From the NCBI GenBank assembly GCA_029779435.1, contig JAKPAM010000228.1, positions 1 through 37,788 of the forward strand: a stretch of DNA of 37,788 nt. The letters are read 5' to 3'. The DNA is from Pseudomonadota bacterium. Lineage in GTDB: Bacteria; Pseudomonadota; Gammaproteobacteria; Burkholderiales; Burkholderiaceae_E. Position numbers and translations under genes: made by a program. Below the pieces are notes generated by a model. It saw only the letters and a list, made by a program, of their open reading frames with translations, was not told the DNA's origin and did not search any database. This document shows, in pieces, positions 31,758 through 37,788 of this stretch; the first letter of the stretch is position 1, and every line of letters starts with the position of its first letter.

Positions 31758-32461
31758 AGCGGCCCGCACGCGGCTTCACGCTGCTGGAACTGCTGATCGC
31801 GATCGCATTGATGGCCGTGCTGGCCGTGCTGTGCTGGCGCGGGCTCGACGCGGTGCTGCGCTCGCGCGATCGCGTTAACGCCGCATCGGACGAGTTGCGC
31901 GCGCTGACGGTGACGTTCACGCAGATCGAGGACGATCTGCGCCGGGCCTGGCCGATCCGGCTGCTGGGCATCAAGGCGCGTGATCCGATCGCGTTCTCGG
32001 CGCTCGAAAACAACGGGCCGATCTCGCTCGAAGTGTTGCGCGACACCAACGCGCTGCTCGAACCGCAGCGTTTCCAGCGCGTCGTCTATCGGTTGCGCGG
32101 CGGCCAGCTCGAACGCGGCTTCGGCGCGTGGGCGGCCAGCAACGCCGATACCGATGCGACGGTGACCGAGGCGGCGATGACGTGGCAGCCGCTGCTGACC
32201 GACGTCGTTGCGCTCGAGTACCGCGCTTATGTCGAGGAACAACGCACCTGGGTCACCGCGCAGGCGCTCGCCAACGCGCCGTCAGTGGCCGCGCGCATGG
32301 GAGCGGCCGGTCAGGGTGCGCAGCAGGCGGCGGCCCAGGTCGGGCAGCAGATGGGCGTCGTACCGGGCGCTAATGTCGGTCGGACGATCACCGGCATCGA
32401 GATCCAGCTCGCGCGGCGCGACGGGGGCCGCATCGTGCGGATCCTGGCGGTCAAGGACTAA
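31754..32461 (+). CDS. gspJ: Type II secretion minor pseudopilin GspJ
   Basis: A 235-residue prepilin with a very short leader: MKRPARG|FTLLELLIAIALMAVLAVLC, cut after Gly7, Glu at +5. The body shows the GspJ pattern FTQIEDDLRRAWPI and a long beta-rich region. Near the C-terminus an Ala/Gln/Gly-rich segment (about residues 175-212: ARMGAAGQGAQQAAAQVG) is an unusual low-complexity insertion. It belongs to the tip complex with GspI and GspK. It starts in a four-base overlap with gspI and ends 3 bases before gspK. Confidence 0.92.
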   Translation: MKRPARGFTLLELLIAIALMAVLAVLCWRGLDAVLRSRDRVNAASDELRALTVTFTQIEDDLRRAWPIRLLGIKARDPIAFSALENNGPISLEVLRDTNALLEPQRFQRVVYRLRGGQLERGFGAWAASNADTDATVTEAAMTWQPLLTDVVALEYRAYVEEQRTWVTAQALANAPSVAARMGAAGQGAQQAAAQVGQQMGVVPGANVGRTITGIEIQLARRDGGRIVRILAVKD

Positions 32462-32464
32462 GCG

Positions 32465-33496
32465 ATGCACCACTCGCTCCGCGTGTCCGTGTCCGTCTCG
32501 CGCGGTGCTTCCGCCCACGCCCGCCCGCGTCAGTGTCGGCGCCAGCGTCAGCGCGGCGCAGCGATCGTCACCGCGCTGCTGGTCGTCGCATTGACGACGC
32601 TGATCGTCTCGGGCCTGTTCTGGCGGACCAACGTCACCGTGCGCTCGGTCGAGAACCGGCTGGCTCTGGCCCAGACGCACTGGGTCGAACGAGGCGTCAT
32701 CGACTGGGCGCGCGTCGTGCTGCAGATCGATGGCGCGACGACCCGCAGCGACGATCTGGGCGAGAGCTGGGCGAGTCCGGTGCTCGATACCAAGCTCGAC
32801 GAGACGGTCACCGCCGGCGCCCGTATCGGCGACGCATCGCGTTCGGCGGTGCTGGCGGGCCAGATCTACGATGCACAAGCGCGCTTCAACCTGAACAACC
32901 TGCTCGACGATGCCGATGGACGGATGCTGCAGGCGCTCGAGCGCCTGTTCGAACTGGCCGGCCAGCCGACCAGCATGGCGTCGGTGCTGCGCGCCCGCGT
33001 GCAGCAATCGTATCCGCGCACGATCGAAGGCAAGGTGATCGGCGCGACCGCGCTGCCGCTGCTGAAGGTGTCCGACCTGCGCTATGTACCGGGTTTCAGC
33101 GGTAACGTCATTAGCGCGATCGAGCCTTATGTGATATTCCTGCCGCTGCCGCTGAACCTCCAGAGCGGCGCGGGCGCGACCGGCCAGTCCTTCCAGAAGA
33201 CCACGGTCAACGTCAATACGGCGGAGCCCATCGTGCTGGCCGCGTTGCTCCCCGACCTCGGCCTCGATGGGGCGAGGCGGTTCGTCTCGCAGGTGCGGCG
33301 GCAATACGCCACTCTCGATCAGGCGAGCGCCGCGATGGGCGGCGGCATGACTGTACCTGCGGGGGTTTTGTCCGTTAGTTCCGCCTATTTCCTCGTGCGC
33401 GGAGTGGTACGCTACGACCGCGTCGAGGATCAGACCGACACCTTGTTGTATCGATCGGGCAATCGAGTGGACATCGTATGGCAGCAGCGTTCCTGA
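32465..33496 (+). CDS. gspK: Type II secretion minor pseudopilin GspK
   Basis: A 343-residue protein, the large tip pseudopilin. It has an unusually long, Arg-rich leader of 31 residues (ARPRQCRRQRQRG) before the cut site, then AAIVTALLVVALTTLIVSGLF. As usual for GspK, the +5 position is not Glu (here Thr). The body carries the typical QIYDAQARFNLNNLL and VSDLRYVPGFSG, and VNVNTAEPIVLAALLP, a helix-hairpin-like stretch. A nearer start would shorten the leader, but no better ATG is seen. It overlaps the gspL start by 19 bases. Confidence 0.93.
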   Translation: MHHSLRVSVSVSRGASAHARPRQCRRQRQRGAAIVTALLVVALTTLIVSGLFWRTNVTVRSVENRLALAQTHWVERGVIDWARVVLQIDGATTRSDDLGESWASPVLDTKLDETVTAGARIGDASRSAVLAGQIYDAQARFNLNNLLDDADGRMLQALERLFELAGQPTSMASVLRARVQQSYPRTIEGKVIGATALPLLKVSDLRYVPGFSGNVISAIEPYVIFLPLPLNLQSGAGATGQSFQKTTVNVNTAEPIVLAALLPDLGLDGARRFVSQVRRQYATLDQASAAMGGGMTVPAGVLSVSSAYFLVRGVVRYDRVEDQTDTLLYRSGNRVDIVWQQRS

Positions 33497-34776
33497 ACCG
33501 TTCCCATGCGCTCGTGTGGCTTCCGCCGCGCAGCGTGGGGGAGCGTGCGTTCGCGACCGACGCGTGCCTGTGGGTCGCGCTGCCGGCCGTGCGCGGCGCG
33601 GTGGGCAACGAGCCCACTTACCAGCGCTGCAGTCTCGAAAGCCTGCCCCGCCTGCGGTCGGTGACGCTGGTGTTCGATGCGCGGGACGTGACGCTGCTGT
33701 CCGCGCAGTTGCCCGCGCTGCCGATGGCGCGATTGCTCAAGGCGGTCCCCAACGTCGTCGAGGATTCATTGCTGGCGGACGTCGCCAGTTGCGCGTTCGC
33801 GATCGGTCCCGATTTGCCGGATGGACTGCGGAGCGTCGCCGTGATCGATCGCTCGTGGCTCGAATTCGCCGTGGGCGCGTTCGAGCGGCGCGGCCTGACG
33901 GTCGCCGGCGCCTGGCCCGCGCAATTGGCGCTGCCTTATCGCAGCGGCAACTGGGCGATCGCCTGCGTCAACGATGGCATCGCGGTGCGCGTCGGCGGCA
34001 CAGACGGGTTCGGCTGGGCCGCGGGCGACGACCCGCAAAAGCGTGCCGAAGCGCTCGCCGCCGCGATGCGCACGGCTTCCGCGAGCCTGTCGGCGCGCGC
34101 GGTGCTCGGCGAGGGCGGCGCGGCCGTCTCGTCGGATGCCGTGCCCGAGATCTATGCCGACGATCCGGGCTGGTCGTCACCGATCGAGCGCGTCGGGCAG
34201 ATGCTCGAACAGCCGTTGCAGCGGCAGTCGCTGCCGGTGCCGCGCGACTGTCCGGTCGACCTGCGCGATGCGCTGAGCGCCAACGCACGCCAGCGTTGGC
34301 TCGCGCGTGTCGACTGGCGCGCCTGGCGCTGGCCGGCCGCGCTCGCGGCGGCCTGTGTCGTGGTGTCGTTGATCGGCCTGAACCTTCATTGGGCGCAGAT
34401 GGCGCAGCAGCGAAACCTGCTGAAGGTCGCGATCGACCGGCGCTTCCAGCAGACGTTTCCGAATGCCCAGATCGTCGATCCGATGCTGCAGATGCAGCGG
34501 CAGGTATCGACGCTGCGCGCCCGGACCGGCCAGAGCGGGCCGGACGATTTCGTGCCGCTGGTGGCCCGGTTCGCGCGGGCGCTCGGTCCGCGCGCGACCG
34601 ATTCGCTGGCCGCGATCGAGTATCGCGACGGTAAGCTCAAGGTCCGGTTCCAGCCGGTGTTCGTCGAATCCAGCGCCATCCGGGAAGGATTGCGTGAATC
34701 CTGCCGCCAGCAAGGCCTGGTATTGCGCTTCGACGGCGACAGCGAGCCGACCGCGTCGGTCTCGGTGAGTTCCTGA
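33478..34776 (+). CDS. gspL: Type II secretion inner-membrane protein GspL
   Basis: A 432-residue bitopic protein. Residues 1 to about 275 form the cytoplasmic actin-like part that holds the ATPase GspE (SVTLVFDARDVTLLSAQLPAL and the following strands). A single membrane segment at about 284-303 (WPAALAAACVVVSLIGLNLH) leads into a periplasmic ferredoxin-like domain ending in DGKLKVRFQPVFVES and a final strand. It passes force from GspE to the fibre. It starts within the end of gspK (19-base overlap), so translation is coupled, and gspM follows after 11 bases. Confidence 0.92.
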   Translation: MAAAFLNRSHALVWLPPRSVGERAFATDACLWVALPAVRGAVGNEPTYQRCSLESLPRLRSVTLVFDARDVTLLSAQLPALPMARLLKAVPNVVEDSLLADVASCAFAIGPDLPDGLRSVAVIDRSWLEFAVGAFERRGLTVAGAWPAQLALPYRSGNWAIACVNDGIAVRVGGTDGFGWAAGDDPQKRAEALAAAMRTASASLSARAVLGEGGAAVSSDAVPEIYADDPGWSSPIERVGQMLEQPLQRQSLPVPRDCPVDLRDALSANARQRWLARVDWRAWRWPAALAAACVVVSLIGLNLHWAQMAQQRNLLKVAIDRRFQQTFPNAQIVDPMLQMQRQVSTLRARTGQSGPDDFVPLVARFARALGPRATDSLAAIEYRDGKLKVRFQPVFVESSAIREGLRESCRQQGLVLRFDGDSEPTASVSVSS

Positions 34777-34787
34777 ACGGTGCCGCG

Positions 34788-35288
34788 ATGATCGAGAAGT
34801 TCTTCGAATGGTGGCGTTCGCTGGCACGGAGGGAAAAACACATGCTGGTGACGTGCGTGTCGGTGATCGCGCTGGCCATCGTCTACCTCGTGATGTTCGA
34901 GCCTGCCTGGAAGGGGCGCCGTGCATTGGCGGCGGAATTGCCGCAACTGCGCGCGCAGGTCGCGCAGATCGATGCGATGGCGGTCGAGGCCCGGCGCCTG
35001 GCCGCGCTGCCCGCCGGTAATGATTCGCCGCACGTGATGCGCCAGGCGTTCGAATCGTCGATCGACGCGGCGGGCATGCGCCAGTACGTATCGCAGATCA
35101 AGCTGTCGGGCGAAGTGCTCGACGTGCGTTTCAAGGAGGTGCCGTTCGCGGTGTGGGTCGACTGGATCGACGCGGCGCTGCGCGAGACACGCTTGCGCGT
35201 CGTCGACGCGGCCGTGCAGCGCGAGGCGCAGTTGGGCAAGGTCTCGGTGCGGCTGTCGCTCGAAGCGCCTCGGCGCGAAGGCAGGTAA
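34788..35288 (+). CDS. gspM: Type II secretion inner-membrane protein GspM
   Basis: A 166-residue protein of the usual GspM size. A short cytoplasmic start (MIEKFFEWWRSLARREKHM) is followed by one membrane helix, about residues 20-37 (LVTCVSVIALAIVYLVMF), then a coiled-coil-prone stretch (RALAAELPQLRAQVAQIDAM) and a small periplasmic ferredoxin-like domain. GspM stabilises GspL and the platform. It lies 11 bases after gspL and 5 bases before gspN. Confidence 0.9.
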   Translation: MIEKFFEWWRSLARREKHMLVTCVSVIALAIVYLVMFEPAWKGRRALAAELPQLRAQVAQIDAMAVEARRLAALPAGNDSPHVMRQAFESSIDAAGMRQYVSQIKLSGEVLDVRFKEVPFAVWVDWIDAALRETRLRVVDAAVQREAQLGKVSVRLSLEAPRREGR

Positions 35289-35293
35289 CGGCG

Positions 35294-36073
35294 ATGGCGA
35301 TCATTCGCAAGATATTGCTGGTCGTGGCCGTGCTGGCGGTGGCGCTCGGCACGTTCCTGGTGAGTGCGCCGGCTTCGTTCGGCGACTGGACGCTGGCGCG
35401 GATGACCGAAGGCCGGGTGCGGCTGGCCGACACCAGTGGCACGCTATGGGACGGCAAGGGCCGTGTCGTGGTGGTCGATACGGCGATGCCCGCATCGGAT
35501 CGCCACCTGCTGAACGGGTTGGTGCTGCCCGGCCAGTTGCGCTGGCAGGTGCGCGCGCTGCCGCTGCTGATCGGCATGATCGACGCCACGGTCTCGCTCG
35601 ATGGCATCAGCGCGCCGCTCAAGCTGTCGGGGCCGTTCGGCGAGATTCGTGGTTCGGCCGCCACGCTGAACCTGCCGTCCGTCGATCTGGGCCGGCTCGG
35701 CTCGCCGTGGAACACGATTCGTCCGTCTGCCGCCGTCGGGCTGCAATGGGACGGCTTTACCCTCCAGCGAGGCGTGTTCGACGGCAAGATCGTCATCGAA
35801 CTGCGTGACGCGTCGTCGTCGATGAGCCCCGTGCGTCCGCTCGGCAGCTATCGCATCGACGTCGACAGTCGTCGGTCCGGGACCAACGTCGCCTTGACGA
35901 CGGTCAACGGGCCGCTGAACCTGTCCGGAAGCGGAGTCTGGAACAATCGTTCCGGGCTGCGTTTCTCCGCTACAGCCGAATCCGACGCCAGGGAGCGCGA
36001 CCGTCTGCAGGGCTTTCTGGCCCTGCTCGGCCGCCGCGAGGGCGACAAGATAGTCTTCAAGATCGGGGCCTGA
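35294..36073 (+). CDS. gspN: Type II secretion protein GspN
   Basis: A 259-residue protein starting at ATG 35294, 5 bases after gspM. A single N-terminal hydrophobic segment (residues 5-24, RKILLVVAVLAVALGTFLVS) anchors it, and the rest is a beta-rich periplasmic domain with GRVRLADTSGTLWDGKGRVVV and LNLSGSGVWNNRSGLRFSATA, the normal GspN features. GspN is found only in some type II systems and its exact role is unclear; it is thought to assist the inner-membrane part. It is followed 36 bases later by gspD. Confidence 0.9.
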   Translation: MAIIRKILLVVAVLAVALGTFLVSAPASFGDWTLARMTEGRVRLADTSGTLWDGKGRVVVVDTAMPASDRHLLNGLVLPGQLRWQVRALPLLIGMIDATVSLDGISAPLKLSGPFGEIRGSAATLNLPSVDLGRLGSPWNTIRPSAAVGLQWDGFTLQRGVFDGKIVIELRDASSSMSPVRPLGSYRIDVDSRRSGTNVALTTVNGPLNLSGSGVWNNRSGLRFSATAESDARERDRLQGFLALLGRREGDKIVFKIGA

Positions 36074-36109
36074 CCTTTGCCTACGACGTTTCAATCGACC
36101 ATCCGCCGC

Positions 36110-37788
36110 ATGGCATCGCGCAGCGCCGCTGGCTGTCTGCTGACGATCGCCGCCGCGGTGTTTCCTTCCATCTGGATGGCCAGCCCGGCCCGGGCAGCCG
36201 AAGATCCGATCTCGCTCAACTTCAAGGATGCCGAGATCGATTCGGTCATCGGCGCTTATGGCCATCTGCTGAACCGGACGTTCATCATCGACCCGCGCGT
36301 GCGCGGCAAGATCACGCTCGAGACGCCCCGGCCGGTCAGCCGCGCCCAGGCTTATGAGCTGCTGCAGGCCGCGCTGCGGATGCAGGGCTTCGCGATCGTC
36401 GACAGCGGCGGGTTGGCCAAGGTCGTGCCCGAGGCGGACGCGAAGCTGCAGTCCGGGCCGGTGACGGTGCCGGGGACCGCGCGTGCGACGCAGGGTGACC
36501 AGGTCGTCACGCAGATCTTCCGTCTCCAGCACGAGTCGGCGTCCAATCTCGTGCCGGTGCTGCGGCCGCTCATCACGCCGAACAACACGATCACCGCGTA
36601 TCCGAACAACAACTCGCTGGTCATCACCGACTACGCGGCCAACGTGCAGCGGCTGGCGCGCATCATCTCGACGCTCGACGGCCCGACCAGCAGCGAGGTC
36701 GAGGTCGTGCCGATCCGGCACGCGCTGGCCTCGGACATCGCGGTCACGCTGTCCCGGCTGATCGATGACAGCATGCGAGTCGGCGGGGTCGGTGGGGCGG
36801 CACCTTCCGATGCGGGGCAACGTGTCACGGTGCTGGCCGACCCGCGGATGAACGCGGTCATGATCCGCGCGGCGAGCCCGGCGCGGATGAATCTGGCCAA
36901 GAGCCTGATCGGCCGCCTCGACCAGCCATCGACGAGCCCCGGCAACATCCACGTCGTCTACCTGCGCAACGCCGAAGCGGTCAGGCTCGCGCAGGTGCTG
37001 CGCAGCGTGCTGGCCGGCGACGGCTCGGGCGGAATGGGCGGCATGCAGGGCGGCTTTCAGAACACGCAGACCGGCATGACGCAGCAGACGCCGGGTACCG
37101 CGTTCGGGCAGCAGACGCAGACCGCCGGCATGCTGGGCAGCCAGCAGCAGAGCAACGCATCGACGACACCGCTGCAGAATTCCTCGCAGCAGTCGAACAT
37201 GCCGACGGCGATCGTCGCGGGCGGGGCGGTGATCGCCGCCGACCCGGCGACCAACTCGCTGATCGTCACCGCGCCGGAACCGCTGTTCCGCAACCTGCGA
37301 GCGGTGATCGACCGGCTCGACGCCCGGCGCGCGCAGATCTACATCGAGTCGCTGATCGTCGAGATCTCGGCGTCGCGCGCGGCCGAACTGGGCGTGCAGT
37401 GGCAGTTTCTCGACCAGTCCAAGCGCGTGATCGGCGGCACGAACTTCAACGGCTCGGCCGGCGGCGGCAACATCATCAACAATGCCGCGAACAACTTCAC
37501 GAGCCTGGGCACCGGCTTGAACCTGGGCGTCATCCATGGCGCGGTGACGATCGCCGGCACGCAGATCCTGAACCTCGGCCTGCTGGCCAGCGCGCTCGAA
37601 ACCAATGCCGGCGCCAACATCCTCGCGACGCCCAACCTGCTGACGCTGGACAACGAAGAGGCGCGGATCATCATCGGCCAGAATGTCCCGTTCATCACCG
37701 GGCAGTACGCGACGACGGCGACGACCACGGGCACGGTCAACCCGTTCCAGACGATCGAGCGCAAGGATGTCGGGACGGTGCTGCGCGT
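36110..37788 (+). CDS. gspD: Type II secretion secretin GspD, 3' end outside window
   Basis: The frame runs off the window after about 560 residues (full length is usually 650-800). ATG 36110 is used; an in-frame TTG at 36077 would lengthen the signal peptide and is possible. A signal peptide (LLTIAAAVFPSIWMASPARA) ends near residue 26. The N0 domain follows (ISLNFKDAEIDSVIGAYGHLL), then N1 (about 125-190, IFRLQHESASNLVPVLRPL), N2 (to about 275) and N3 (YLRNAEAVRLAQVLRSVLAG). N3 is split by a Gly/Gln/Thr/Ser-rich insert (about 305-362). The secretin core starts near ELGVQWQF and has NILATPNLLTLDNEEARI before the cut-off. It forms the outer-membrane pore and binds GspC. Confidence 0.95.
   Translation, partial: MASRSAAGCLLTIAAAVFPSIWMASPARAAEDPISLNFKDAEIDSVIGAYGHLLNRTFIIDPRVRGKITLETPRPVSRAQAYELLQAALRMQGFAIVDSGGLAKVVPEADAKLQSGPVTVPGTARATQGDQVVTQIFRLQHESASNLVPVLRPLITPNNTITAYPNNNSLVITDYAANVQRLARIISTLDGPTSSEVEVVPIRHALASDIAVTLSRLIDDSMRVGGVGGAAPSDAGQRVTVLADPRMNAVMIRAASPARMNLAKSLIGRLDQPSTSPGNIHVVYLRNAEAVRLAQVLRSVLAGDGSGGMGGMQGGFQNTQTGMTQQTPGTAFGQQTQTAGMLGSQQQSNASTTPLQNSSQQSNMPTAIVAGGAVIAADPATNSLIVTAPEPLFRNLRAVIDRLDARRAQIYIESLIVEISASRAAELGVQWQFLDQSKRVIGGTNFNGSAGGGNIINNAANNFTSLGTGLNLGVIHGAVTIAGTQILNLGLLASALETNAGANILATPNLLTLDNEEARIIIGQNVPFITGQYATTATTTGTVNPFQTIERKDVGTVLR

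Noticed and set aside
1..37788. CRISPR array or insertion sequence
   Set aside because: No regularly spaced repeats and no transposase-like frame or terminal inverted repeats were seen on either strand.

Overview
The window is GC-rich, tightly packed bacterial DNA with strong G/C third positions. Its gene content points to a betaproteobacterium of the Burkholderiales (Burkholderia/Paraburkholderia-like): an intracellular PHB depolymerase, a gsp type II secretion cluster with gspC turned against gspGHIJKLMN, and a thyA-folA pair. This is an inference from gene families and layout, because no rRNA or other species marker is present.

Layout. (1) 2-1702: the 3' part of an AtuA-family acyl-CoA catabolism gene, closed by a strong hairpin. 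(2) 2029-8606: a four-gene operon of a circularly permuted ATP-grasp enzyme, an alpha-E protein, an Anbu proteasome-like peptidase and a giant transglutaminase/DUF2126 protein. It looks like a peptide-bond making and cleaving system whose substrate is unknown, and it is the most interesting unit here. (3) 8742-13038: phaZ, a GST-like protein, a MarR regulator and a MATE transporter whose N-terminus looks interrupted. (4) 13231-17490: tRNA-Arg(CCU), a DJ-1/PfpI protein beside a MocR remnant, an uncharacterised membrane protein with a coiled coil, a flavodoxin-like protein and a split two-subunit ThDP decarboxylase. (5) 17524-21876: PaaX regulator plus AidB-like acyl-CoA dehydrogenase, divergent from an acyl-CoA synthetase that looks horizontally acquired and is preceded by a gene remnant. 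A perfect inverted repeat lies between the two directions. (6) 21977-27426: a five-gene minus-strand operon of an alpha/beta hydrolase and a sugar-type ABC importer (binding protein, double ATPase, two different permeases). (7) 27940-30162: gspC, thyA and folA on the minus strand. (8) 30394-37788: gspG-H-I-J-K-L-M-N-D on the plus strand; gspD runs off the window.

How the genes work together. The gsp genes build the pseudopilus (G-K), inner-membrane platform (C, L, M, N) and outer-membrane secretin (D) of a type II secretion system; the ATPase gspE and platform gspF are not in the window. ThyA and FolA form the dTMP/folate cycle. The ATP-grasp, alpha-E, Anbu and transglutaminase genes are close-packed and in one direction, so they probably act on one product. 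The PaaX region suggests a regulator, a CoA ligase and an acyl-CoA dehydrogenase acting on an unidentified carboxylic acid.

Limits. Everything was read by eye with no database search. Family calls rest on recognised motifs, promoters and operators are pattern matches only, and substrate assignments for the transporter, the ThDP enzyme and the CoA ligase are not possible from sequence alone.
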